A stretch of DNA of 64,000 nucleotides, taken from contig NZ_JASISM010000004.1 in NCBI RefSeq assembly GCF_030063145.1, forward strand, positions 341,682-405,681. The letters run 5' to 3'. Origin of the DNA: Cryobacterium sp. PH31-L1. Its GTDB lineage: Bacteria; Actinomycetota; Actinomycetes; Actinomycetales; Microbacteriaceae. This document shows positions 51,791-59,770 of this stretch, in pieces. Every line of letters starts with the position of its first letter. Position 1 is the stretch's first letter. A program made the position numbers and the translations under genes. Under the pieces are notes generated by a model. That model saw only the letters and a list, made by a program, of their open reading frames with translations, made no database searches and was not told the DNA's origin.

Positions 51791-52321
51791 CTACGAGTCT
51801 AAACGGGCATACGCGTCCTGATCAGCATCGGTGTCGACGGGGACAAACCCGTCTCCGGACCGGTCGATCTCCCCCGGGTCGGCCCCATAGGCGGCAGCTG
51901 CTTCAGCGGATTCGAAGGGTTCAACCGGATCCGGCTCGGTGGGCGTGGCCTCGGCTCGTGCTGGCGCCCCGCTGCGCACCGGCGTCGTGGTGTACCAGGC
52001 CAGGTCGTGGCCGACAGAATCAGCAATGATCTCAACGGACGTCCCGGATTTTTCGGCGTTGTTCCATTGGCGAATGACCAGCCGTCCGGTGACGACAACG
52101 TGCTCGCCCTTGCTGAGCGATTTTCCCGCGTTCGTGGCCAGCTGCCTAAAGGTCGTGACGGAATACCAGCAGCTTTCGTCGACTATCCATTCGTCTTTGG
52201 CCTTGTCACGGTGGCTCTGGCGGGAGGCCAACCGAAACGAGGTGATCGGGATCCCGTTCTTGCCAAAGATCAGGTGGGGAACGGTGCCAATAACGCCGGA
52301 TATTGTGATGCTGTCGCTCAT
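51791..52321 (-). CDS. ssb: Single-stranded DNA-binding protein, paralogue type
   Basis: A 176-residue OB-fold SSB: SDSITISGVIGTVPHLIFGK, FRLASRQSHRD and WYSVTTFRQLATNAGKSLSKGEHVVVTGRL. The C-tail is Ala/Glu/Pro-rich and ends DAYARLDS, without the acidic DDDIPF-type tip that recruits partners. It is probably the second SSB (Rv2478c-like, next to ettA) rather than the replication SSB. ATG 52321 has GGGAGAAA upstream. Confidence 0.93.
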   Translation of the reverse strand: MSDSITISGVIGTVPHLIFGKNGIPITSFRLASRQSHRDKAKDEWIVDESCWYSVTTFRQLATNAGKSLSKGEHVVVTGRLVIRQWNNAEKSGTSVEIIADSVGHDLAWYTTTPVRSGAPARAEATPTEPDPVEPFESAEAAAAYGADPGEIDRSGDGFVPVDTDADQDAYARLDS

Positions 52322-52529
52322 GGTTTCTCCCGGCACGGTGATTGCGTGAACACGCAAGCGCGCGGCGCCCAGCGAACCGCCGGCGCACACGACCCGGGAA
52401 CAACAACTCGTGCCAGTCTTTGTCGAACCCGGGCCGCACACAGTGAGTGTGCCGCCCGGAACGGACGACCCGCTTGGACCCGCGTAAATCCGTGGAGAAC
52501 TCAGCTACTCACTGATTGGGGAGGAGAGG

Positions 52530-53054
52530 CTAGCTGACCAGGTACTCGGAGTACGACTTGCGGATCTTGTTGACCTTCGGCACGGCGACGGCCATGCAGT
52601 AGCCCTGCCCGGGATTCTTGTTGAAGAAGTCTTGGTGGTAGTCCTCGGCCTCATGGTAGTCGCCGAGCGGCTCGATCGTGGTCGTGATGCCGGAGCCCCA
52701 CCATTCGGTCGCCCGGTCGCGGGCCGTTTCAAACAGCTGCTTCTGCGCGTCGTCGGTGTAGAACATGGCCGACCGGTATTGGGTTCCGACGTCGTTGCCC
52801 TGACGGTTGAGCTGGGTGGGGTCATGCAGCGTGAAGAACACGTCGAGAATGACGCTCGCCGGAATGACGTCGGGGTCGAAGGTAACCGCGACGGCTTCGG
52901 CGTGCCCGGTGCGCCCGGTGCAGACCGACTCATAGTTCGGGTTGGCGGTCGTGCCGCCGGTATACCCCGACACCACGTCGCTCACTCCCCGTAACACCCG
53001 ATACACAGCATCGAGACACCAGAAACATCCACCTGCGACCACAAAAGTTTGCAC
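52530..53054 (-). CDS. msrA: Peptide methionine sulfoxide reductase A
   Basis: A 174-residue MsrA with active-site GGCFWC (Cys10, Cys13), then GVSDVVSGYTGGTTANPNYESVCTGRTGHAEAVAV and the conserved YHQDFF segment. It reduces S-methionine sulfoxide in proteins with thioredoxin. It stands alone between ssb and a small unknown gene; its 208-base upstream neighbour region on the ssb side (52322-52529) shows no clear site. Confidence 0.96.
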   Translation of the reverse strand: MQTFVVAGGCFWCLDAVYRVLRGVSDVVSGYTGGTTANPNYESVCTGRTGHAEAVAVTFDPDVIPASVILDVFFTLHDPTQLNRQGNDVGTQYRSAMFYTDDAQKQLFETARDRATEWWGSGITTTIEPLGDYHEAEDYHQDFFNKNPGQGYCMAVAVPKVNKIRKSYSEYLVS

Positions 53055-53209
53055 CCGTCTACCCTAACTCGTCCCCCGTCGAAGCCACAGGTCGAGCCGG
53101 CACTCCGGCCCTGTGTTCGCCGAAAGCGGATGTCGGTGGTCGCCCATACGGTAAAGGAAATACCCGCGGCCGGCCGGGTAACCGCTGAACCAGTAGGTCA
53201 GGAGCACTC

Positions 53210-53485
53210 ATGACCACTCTCATCGCACCCGTTATTCACTCAGCATTTCCAGCAGTACCTGGCCGCCGGTTCATCCTCGTGCGTGACGGGCTGTGGCGCA
53301 TCGTCGACCCGGTCGGCGCTGTCGTCGGCTACATCGAACGCGAGGCCAGTGCCTATAAAGGCGGTGCTGATACTGGCGGCGCTTACGGCGACCGGTTCAG
53401 CGCCAGGCGCGTCGTCTTCGCGACCCGCACCCGCGAACTCGGCGTGTTTTGTCGCATCGACGATGCGGTGGACTGCTTCCGTTGA
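53210..53485 (+). CDS. Small protein of unknown function
   Basis: A 91-residue protein with AGGAG 6 bases before the ATG. RFILVRDGLWRIVDPVGAVVGYIERE and FSARRVVFATRTRELGVFCRIDDAVDCF suggest a small beta-rich fold with two cysteines near the C-terminus. The ribosome site and GC-rich third positions support coding. No family recognised. Confidence 0.75.
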   Translation: MTTLIAPVIHSAFPAVPGRRFILVRDGLWRIVDPVGAVVGYIEREASAYKGGADTGGAYGDRFSARRVVFATRTRELGVFCRIDDAVDCFR

Positions 53486-53570
53486 CGCGGCTACGTGTTC
53501 CAGAGGCGGGTTGAAGGCACGCCGCGTCTGATCCCCGACAAATGGGGTCGGCGCGGATAAAATCCAGCAC

Positions 53571-54320
53571 ATGGAATGGTGGAATAACTTCGTAGCCTGG
53601 TTTACCGACGTGAGCACCCAACCGATGGTTTTTACCGCGGTCGTGTTCATCGGCGCGATCGTCATTGCCAGCGTGCTGGCCGCGTTGATCTCGCGCGGCG
53701 CCGTCAAACGGCTCGTCACCCAGCGAGATCGCGAGATCAAAGTGGCCGCGATCGCGACCCTCGTCGATGCCGCGACCGAGGCATCCGTCTGGAATTCGCT
53801 GACACCGCAGGAGCAGGTAATGAGCGACCGGGCGGTCGGCCAGGCCGACATCCAGGTGCGGTTGCTGCCGATTCGCGGATCGGGCATCGCGGCAAACTGG
53901 GCCGCCCACGAACTGTACGAACTCAAGCGCACCTCCGCGACATTCGGCTACCAGCTGGAACCGGCACTGGTCGAGTTTCGCGATCGCCTCGTCGAATGGC
54001 AGAACAAGCCGGCTCGCGCTCGCAAGATCTTCCAGGGCGATCTCGATCGCTGGAAGTCGCAGAACTCCTCCACCGAGAAGAGCCTGCTCGCCGAGCAGGA
54101 AGCGTGGGTGGCGCAGCAGCACCACGACCAGTACAACGCCGCCGATTCGGCGCCGGCACCGGTGCGGGTCGCACCGCTCACGCCTGCAGCCGTCAACCGC
54201 GCTCCGGCATCAGCGTCGGACGCCGGAGCAGAAACCCAGCGTCTGCTCGACGACGTCAACAAACTCGAGGTGCGCGGCACCGACCCGCTCACGCGTTCCT
54301 CGGCGGCCCCGACCCTGTAG
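53571..54320 (+). CDS. Membrane-anchored protein of unknown function
   Basis: A 249-residue protein. One membrane helix near residues 15-40 (PMVFTAVVFIGAIVIASVLAALI) is followed by a helical cytoplasmic region (residues ~45-180) rich in charged residues (VKRLVTQRDREIKVAAIATL, RARKIFQGDLDRWKSQN). The tail is Ala/Pro-rich and disordered. It lies 85 bases after the small unknown gene and ends at a strong terminator. Confidence 0.8.
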   Translation: MEWWNNFVAWFTDVSTQPMVFTAVVFIGAIVIASVLAALISRGAVKRLVTQRDREIKVAAIATLVDAATEASVWNSLTPQEQVMSDRAVGQADIQVRLLPIRGSGIAANWAAHELYELKRTSATFGYQLEPALVEFRDRLVEWQNKPARARKIFQGDLDRWKSQNSSTEKSLLAEQEAWVAQQHHDQYNAADSAPAPVRVAPLTPAAVNRAPASASDAGAETQRLLDDVNKLEVRGTDPLTRSSAAPTL

Positions 54321-54335
54321 TCGCGACACACGAAA

Positions 54336-54376
54336 CGAGCCGGTCGGCGCTTCCCAGCGCTAACCGGCTCGCTTTT
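54336..54376. terminator. Intrinsic terminator
   Basis: CGAGCCGGT pairs with ACCGGCTCG around a partly structured loop, followed by CTTTTA. It lies between the convergent ends of the membrane-protein gene and nadE and can serve the former. Confidence 0.8.
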
Positions 54377-54385
54377 ATGTTGGGC

Positions 54386-55207
54386 CTACTGCCACCACTC
54401 GTCAAACAGTGAGGCCGGCACCCGCCGCTTGTGCTCGGTGCTGAGATAGCGCGCCTCGATAGCCTCGGCCACCTCGTCGTCGACCGACTGACCCTCGAGG
54501 AAATCGTCGATGTGCTCGTACTGCAGGCCGAGATTGGCCTCGTCGGTCTGACCGGGAGTGTGGTCGAGCAGGTCCGCGGTGGGGTCCTTCAGGTAGAGCT
54601 GTTCGGGCGCACCCAGCTCCATCAGCAGGGCGCGGCCCTGGCGCTTGGTGAGCCCAGTGAGCGGCAGAATGTCGGTGCCGCCGTCGCCGTACTTGGTGAA
54701 AAAGCCGGTGACGGCCTCTGCCGCATGGTCGGTTCCGACCACGAGCAGGCCGAGCTGGCCGGCCAGCGCATACTGGGCGATCATGCGGGAGCGGGCCTTG
54801 ACGTTGCCCTTGGTGAAGTCCGTCATGGCCACGTCCAGGCTCGCCAGGAATTCGCTCTCGAACCCATCGACGGCGAACTCAATGTTGAAGGTGGCCTGCG
54901 AGGGCGGGCGGATGAAATCCAACGCGAGTTGGGCATCCGCTTCGTCGCGCTGCACCGCGTAGGGCAGGCGCACGGCGACAAAAGTGGCCGGATGCCCCTC
55001 TGCGGCGAGTTCGTCGACGGCCAGTGCACACAGCCGACCGGCCAGCGTAGAGTCCTGGCCGCCGCTGATGCCGAGCACGAGCCCCTGAGCACCGGTGTGC
55101 TTGAGGTATTCCTTAAGGAATTTCACCCGGCGGCGTACTTCGGCGGCCGGGTCGATGGTGGGTGAGACGTTGAGTTCCGCGATGATTCGCGCCTGAAGTT
55201 CTCGCAT
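54386..55207 (-). CDS. nadE: NH3-dependent NAD+ synthetase
   Basis: A 273-residue enzyme making NAD+ from deamido-NAD+, ATP and ammonia. The pyrophosphatase loop SGGQDST is at residues 48-54, and [41 protein letters not shown] is the conserved core. No glutaminase domain is attached, so it uses free ammonia. ATG 55207 gives the family start [12 protein letters not shown]; the frame open to 55330 is not family-like. Confidence 0.96.
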   Translation of the reverse strand: MRELQARIIAELNVSPTIDPAAEVRRRVKFLKEYLKHTGAQGLVLGISGGQDSTLAGRLCALAVDELAAEGHPATFVAVRLPYAVQRDEADAQLALDFIRPPSQATFNIEFAVDGFESEFLASLDVAMTDFTKGNVKARSRMIAQYALAGQLGLLVVGTDHAAEAVTGFFTKYGDGGTDILPLTGLTKRQGRALLMELGAPEQLYLKDPTADLLDHTPGQTDEANLGLQYEHIDDFLEGQSVDDEVAEAIEARYLSTEHKRRVPASLFDEWWQ

Positions 55208-55332
55208 ACTTGAATCTAGCAATCCTCGAGAATTTGCGCTGCGGCCTCCCTCGAGATCGGCACCGGAGTACCGGCGCATCGTGGCGAAATTCTCCTTTAC
55301 TGTCGGACAAAGACCGCTCGGGGGACGCAAAA

Positions 55333-55650
55333 ATGATTGTCAAGAACACGTACAGCGTGCACGGGGAGTTCAGCGAAGAACGATCCGGCAGAACGGTTCG
55401 CAGGTTCAGCCGGTCCGCACTGGCAATCGCTGTGTCCGGAATTCTCTCGGCCGGACTCGGCGGGTGCGCCGCCGCCACGAATGACGAAGCGGATGCGACT
55501 ACTGCTGAGCAGACCGCGCAGCCGACTGCCGCCGCGCCCGCCGGCTGCAGTTCCGAACTCTCCCTGGACTACGGCGACGTGGTCGGCCTCGAAAATGTGA
55601 CCGACGAGTTGGGCACCTACTGCGGCATGAACCGACGCAAGAAGAAGTAG
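55333..55650 (+). CDS. Small lipoprotein of unknown function
   Basis: A 105-residue protein starting at ATG 55333 with GGGGA 8 bases upstream. A basic N-region and hydrophobic segment lead to lipobox AGLGGC (Cys45). The ~60-residue mature part has an Ala/Thr/Pro-rich linker, two cysteines ([19 protein letters not shown]) and a basic end RRKKK. Function unknown. The following 249 bases (55651-55899) hold nothing I can support except the ParA promoter region. Confidence 0.75.
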   Translation: MIVKNTYSVHGEFSEERSGRTVRRFSRSALAIAVSGILSAGLGGCAAATNDEADATTAEQTAQPTAAAPAGCSSELSLDYGDVVGLENVTDELGTYCGMNRRKKK

Positions 55651-55899
55651 TAGCGAGCGGTGGCAGCCAGAATGAATTCGAACATGGCTTTTCAGACTTT
55701 CGGCAACAAGAATCTGAAGGACTGAAGTCCTACCATCGCAACGGGCGACAGCGCGCTAGAAAGGTTTCCTACCAACACTGTAGAACCGGCCAGGGGGCAC
55801 GAGATTGTCGATCCGGTCAAGAATATCCGGCCCCACCCTATCGGCCGCGGGCACCCATCGCGACGTTCCCCGCATGCCGTGTGCTCCTAGGATGGGGGC

Positions 55900-56673
55900 A
55901 TGAAGACGGTTGCGGTGTACAGCACCAAGGGCGGGGTCGGCAAGACAACGGCGGCCGTCAATCTAGCCTGGGAAGCGTCACGGGAATGCCGGGTGCTGCT
56001 CTGGGATCTCGACCCGCAAGGCGCTTCAACCTATGTGCTCAACGTAAAGCCGCGGGTCAAGGGCGGCGTGAACTCCTTGATCCGAGGGAAGACCGAGATG
56101 GACGTCGCGATCCGGTCGACGGCCTACAAAAATCTTGCCGTACTACCAGCGGACGAAACATACCGCGACTTAGACCTCGTCCTGAACGCGGCGAAAAAGT
56201 CCACTCACCGTATCGCCAAGGTGCTCGAATCTGTCGCCAAGGACTATGACGTCGTGATCTTGGACTGCCCGCCCGGCGAATCCCGCGTCGCTGAAAACGC
56301 CCTGAACGCCGCCGACCTCGTCGTGCTGCCTCTCGTTCCGTCGCCCCTCTCGCTTCGGTCACTGGACCAAGTCAACGAGATTATCGCGGATTCCGACAAT
56401 CCACCCAAGGTCTTTGCATTCCTGTCAATGGTGGACCGCCGCAAACTTTCGCACCGCTTGACTGCCGAGACTCTGCCGCGTGAACATCCGCAGGTGATCG
56501 ACATTGTGGTCCCCTCGGCCGTTGTGATCGAACGGATGGGTTCCGAGCGCGCTCCGGTGGGATCGTACGCTCCCGGCACCGAGGCCGCCCGCGTGTTCGC
56601 GGAACTCTGGGAGCATGTCCGCACCTCGTCGAACGTGAAACGGGCTGCACCGAAAAGATTGCGTGCGCGCTGA
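55900..56673 (+). CDS. parA: Orphan ParA-family ATPase
   Basis: A 257-residue deviant Walker A ATPase: STKGGVGKTT with signature Lys10, Walker A' LWDLDPQG, Walker B VVILDCPPG. It matches small ParA/Soj/MinD-like proteins that position DNA or protein complexes. There is no ParB gene or parS-like repeat nearby, and the N-terminus lacks an HTH, so it resembles type Ib plasmid ParA or orphan chromosomal ParAs. It opens the right-hand accessory region. Confidence 0.9.
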   Translation: MKTVAVYSTKGGVGKTTAAVNLAWEASRECRVLLWDLDPQGASTYVLNVKPRVKGGVNSLIRGKTEMDVAIRSTAYKNLAVLPADETYRDLDLVLNAAKKSTHRIAKVLESVAKDYDVVILDCPPGESRVAENALNAADLVVLPLVPSPLSLRSLDQVNEIIADSDNPPKVFAFLSMVDRRKLSHRLTAETLPREHPQVIDIVVPSAVVIERMGSERAPVGSYAPGTEAARVFAELWEHVRTSSNVKRAAPKRLRAR

Positions 56674-56715
56674 GGTCACGGACAGTCCCGCATCAGGCCG
56701 AAACTCCATTTTTGC

Positions 56716-56755
56716 GGGTGATGCCCCGGCCGCGGTTCGCGCTGGGGCATCACCC
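56716..56755 (+). terminator. Hairpin after parA
   Basis: GGGTGATGCCCC pairs perfectly with GGGGCATCACCC (12 bp) 43 bases past the parA stop; it also lies 26 bases beyond the end of the convergent PhoX-like gene. Confidence 0.7.
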
Positions 56756-56780
56756 TCGTGTAGGGCAGCGGGTACGACTA

Positions 56781-58334
56781 CTACTCGAGGCCGCTGTTGT
56801 GTGTGCCCGCGGGGGCGTGAAGTTCCCAGGTCACGTTGTCACCATGCTGCTGAGTCCAAAAGGTGCGATATTGCCCAGAGACCAGTTGCGGAACCTGTGC
56901 TCCAAGAATTCCGGCGGTTGTCACGTCACCGTTGGATATATGGATTCCGGTGATTTCGTTGTCGCCATCGTTGTAACCGGGGCTGAAGGTGTGGTCGTAG
57001 GCCGCTGACGCGTCGCGGCCCTCGGCCAGCCAACGAACCGCCGTCGGCCCGTTCTTGCGGTGGGTTCCAACGTCGAGCAGGTAGCCGGAGTCGAGAGCGT
57101 CTCGCTGAGCGTGCAGCTTGTCGCCGGCGTCCTCAACCACGAGCAGCTTGTCCTTCCTTGCGAACTGGATGTTGTCCAGGCCCGTGTGCGTCAAATCGCC
57201 GAGGAAAACCGGAGCGAGCGTGCCAGTCTGGGACGTCGGTGCGGATTGCGTCAGGCGGAAGATGCCGCCGTATGCGCCGGGCAGTGTGCTTGCACTGTCG
57301 GTGTCACCCGTTTCGGTGAAATAGAACTCGCCGAAGTTTGTTCCGGGGCGGAAGACGCCGTTCTCGGGGCGTTTGAACGGGGTGGCACCAGCCGCGGCAG
57401 CTCCGGCTGTGGCGTTGCTGTCGGCGCCCAAGGGGACCGTCACCCACTTCGTTGAGAATGATGTGCCGTAATGGTGCAGGTCGCTGATGAACGAGTCAGA
57501 GGGGTTGTCGGCGAGTTGCTTGGCGGTCACAGCCGTGCCGTCACTTCTCTGCACCTGCAGCGCTTGAAGTGTTCCCGCGGACAGATCGTCGACCGTTGTG
57601 GGGGTGAAACGGTAGACGAAGCTGTTAGGCACTTTCCCGCCTCCGGCTGCGGCACCACCGATGTCCTCGACCAACCAGACGTTCCCGGCCGAGTCATTCT
57701 GCACGCCCTCGTACCCGCCCGAGCCCAGGGCCGGGAGAGGAACTAGCGTGCTGTCGACGGGATCACCGTTGGCGTCGAGTGAAATGGCGAACACACCACC
57801 GACCGGCGCGGCCGCCTCAGCGGTCACGAGAAGCTGCTGGGTGAAGGGATCCCAGGTGATGCCGTCAAAGGTGGGAACCGGCTGTCCGTCGGATCGGGTG
57901 CTCGCGATCAGGGTCACACGCTTGGTGAGGTCCGGTTCGTCCAGGTTGATGCGTGTGACGTAGCCCTGAGGTGCGCCTTCGTGGCCTTGGAAAAGATAGT
58001 GCTTTCCGCCGAACACGAGGTACACGTTCTTATCGGGCTCCGTTTTGAAGGCCTCGGCCGGGTCCTGAGTGAGGGGACCGCCGCTGACGGTGTTGTAGCC
58101 GTAGTGGGAAATGCCGCCGTCGGGATTAGTCAGCGGCAGCTGGCCATATGCCACCGCGCTTTGCGTGAGGCCAACTGCCAGCACATTATTCTGCAGGCCG
58201 AAAGCCGAATTCGCTGCCACACCGGTGAGGCTAGCCTCGGGAATCGCTGCAGCCGGCACGGCGGACGCGGCCAAGACGGCCGTTCCAAGCAGCAGGCCCA
58301 CCGTTGTGGTCACGCCCAGTTTCGAATACTTCAT
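56781..58334 (-). CDS. Secreted PhoX/DUF839-like beta-propeller protein
   Basis: A 517-residue exported protein with a signal peptide of about 37 residues (LGVTTTVGLLLGTAVLAASAVPAAAIP). The mature part has repeated propeller blades and segments like FDGITWDPFTQQLLVTAEAA, SGGYEGVQNDSAGNVWLVED, RPENGVFRPGTNFGEFYFTET and LDNIQFARKDKLLVVEDAG that resemble PhoX/DUF839 phosphatases. Whether the Ca/Fe ligands for phosphatase activity are complete was not established. ATG 58334 has GGAGGA close upstream. Confidence 0.75.
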   Translation of the reverse strand: MKYSKLGVTTTVGLLLGTAVLAASAVPAAAIPEASLTGVAANSAFGLQNNVLAVGLTQSAVAYGQLPLTNPDGGISHYGYNTVSGGPLTQDPAEAFKTEPDKNVYLVFGGKHYLFQGHEGAPQGYVTRINLDEPDLTKRVTLIASTRSDGQPVPTFDGITWDPFTQQLLVTAEAAAPVGGVFAISLDANGDPVDSTLVPLPALGSGGYEGVQNDSAGNVWLVEDIGGAAAGGGKVPNSFVYRFTPTTVDDLSAGTLQALQVQRSDGTAVTAKQLADNPSDSFISDLHHYGTSFSTKWVTVPLGADSNATAGAAAAGATPFKRPENGVFRPGTNFGEFYFTETGDTDSASTLPGAYGGIFRLTQSAPTSQTGTLAPVFLGDLTHTGLDNIQFARKDKLLVVEDAGDKLHAQRDALDSGYLLDVGTHRKNGPTAVRWLAEGRDASAAYDHTFSPGYNDGDNEITGIHISNGDVTTAGILGAQVPQLVSGQYRTFWTQQHGDNVTWELHAPAGTHNSGLE

Positions 58335-58434
58335 CGTGTCCTCCTCCAAGCTCTGGAAGGGCAATTGCCCGACCCACAGCACAGACAACTCCCCCCAGGT
58401 ATACGTAGCGTTAATAGCCCTTGAATGGGGGTGA

Positions 58435-58728
58435 AACACGCGGGCGGAACGGCTGCAGAAGAGATACACATTTCCGGCGTCGGCGGTAGCGCGACCGCAT
58501 GATCAGTCCGCCCGCGAGGAGCACGAAGCCTTGTACGGACGACCCGTACGAGATTTCGTACCCGTCCTCGTTGAACACAGCGTCAAGGATGACCATATTC
58601 TCGGCGATCAACGTAATCAGCAGCCGCGCAGCCTGCGCGTTACGCGGCGTGCGGGGCTATGTACGGCGCTGCTCGTCGTTCGCCGCGAAGCTGGGACCGC
58701 GCTGCGTGTTCTACGAGCACGGGAATGA
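58435..58728 (+). pseudogene. Remnant of a small three-helix-bundle protein gene (plus strand)
   Basis: The frame reads RLQKRYTFPASAVARPHDQS, then EEHEALYGRPVRDFVPVLVEH, a pattern of small actinobacterial three-helix dimerisation-domain proteins. It has no start codon in its first half: a TGA lies at 58432, and the ATG at 58425 is in another frame. A frameshift near the start is likely. Confidence 0.45.
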
Positions 58729-58840
58729 AGTCCCGGATGGGCTTATTGGACAGCGAGGCGTGGCACGCCGTCACGACAGATTTGACCCGACCTGTCGGAA
58801 GATCGGCGTACCTAACCTCAAGCCGACGCACCACATCGTC
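58640..58840 (-). CDS. Small three-helix-bundle domain protein, possibly decayed
   Basis: About 66 residues from a GTG at 58840: VVRRLEVRYADLPTGRVKSV, then HASLSNKPIRDFIPVLVEHAARSQL. This is the same motif as the plus-strand remnant at 58435-58728 (PVRDFVPVLVEH there, PIRDFIPVLVEH here), arranged tail to tail with it. The frame is open upstream only to a TGA 9 codons further, with no ATG, so its start is doubtful. Function unknown. Confidence 0.4.
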   Translation of the reverse strand, partial: DDVVRRLEVRYADLPTGRVKSVVTACHASLSNKPIRDFIPVLVEHAARSQLRGERRAAPYIAPHAA

Positions 58841-59196
58841 GACCGCATTCTTCTCCTGCTTTGCGTCCCTATCTCATTGTGACCGTGTTTCCGTCTCCAT
58901 CCGAGCCAGAACCATCCCCCAAAAGGGGCTCATAGTTTGAATCGCAGGGCTGGCGCGTCTCGGAGCCACGCGGATGCGCACCCACCGACTTCTGCCCGCC
59001 GCGCGAATTATCGGCACCGCAACGGCATCGGTTCCGCCACCTTACAGGCAGACAACCTTGATCACCGCGGTTGCCTACCGGGCCGCGAGAGTCCCTCTTT
59101 GGATCCGAATGCTCACCGGCGGGCATGAGGCGTCGGCACCTGGTCTGACCGAGGTGGTTTCCTGTATGGTCGCATGCCACCCGGCTTAGTAGCGAT
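58841..59196. other. Gap without a supportable gene
   Basis: No frame on either strand shows family character or a ribosome site. The open frames here look random. It links the three-helix remnants with the resolvase fragment. Confidence 0.5.
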
Positions 59197-59292
59197 CTAA
59201 CTAACGCCCAGCCGTTCCAGGGCGTTTTGTTGGGCGGTGAGATCTTGTTCCTCCGTGGAAACGCGTGCGTATCCAATTAGTAATCCATCCAC
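59197..59292 (-). pseudogene. N-terminal fragment of a serine resolvase/invertase
   Basis: Thirty-one codons read GLLIGYARVSTEEQDLTAQQ then NALERLGVS and stop. YARVS carries the catalytic Ser of serine recombinases, and the following residues match Tn3-type resolvases. The rest of the catalytic domain and the DNA-binding domain are missing, and no matching sequence follows, so it is a relic of a mobile element. Confidence 0.75.
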
Positions 59293-59477
59293 GGCGAAAC
59301 CGTGCAGCACTGCTGTGAACGGATCAATAGTCCCCGCAGTCGGGGTCGTCTTGCGGGCGCGGGGGTAGAACTTATGTGCCGAGCAATACGCGATGCGGGG
59401 TCTCGGGCCGCCCCGGCGGCCCAGCGCCGCGTGCATCGCACTCGATGAACTGAACAGGGCGACTCTGCCGGCCGATC

Positions 59478-59714
59478 CTATTGGCGGGCTGGCGCAGCTT
59501 TCGGAAGCAGCAACATCACCAGGGCAGCGACGACATAGATGACCGCCGATGTAATGAGAACGGCTCCAAAGGCCGGGCCGCGCGAACTCAGCCCACGGTC
59601 TTGCCCGCTGTTCGCCAAGGTAAAGAAGACTGTGGTGAGCGTCGCGATGCCGATGGCGCCGCCGATTTGAGTTGGAGGCGACCAAATGAGGCTGGCGTTG
59701 TTGGTCGCGCTTGT
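59478..59714 (-). pseudogene. C-terminal fragment of an EmrB/QacA-type MFS efflux pump
   Basis: Seventy-eight codons without a start read NNASLIWSPPTQIGGAIGIA, then TLTTVFFTLANSGQDR, and the last helix AVIYVVAALVMLLLPKAAPARQ with a stop at 59478-59480. QIGGAIG is the family motif before the final helices of 14-helix drug:H+ antiporters. A TGA blocks the frame upstream at 59715. The 185 bases between this and the resolvase fragment show nothing recognisable. Confidence 0.7.
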
Positions 59715-59770
59715 TCACGTGAGGCGGTATCCAGCGGCATCTCAACCCGGTCTCGCAGGCTGTAGGGCGG

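Noticed and set aside
58869..59276. 135-codon minus-strand frame
   Set aside because: Random composition, no ribosome site, and it overlaps the resolvase fragment in a different frame.
59293..59745. Long minus-strand frame leading into the resolvase fragment
   Set aside because: Only the last 31 codons match a resolvase; the upstream part runs out of frame over the MFS remnant and looks random.
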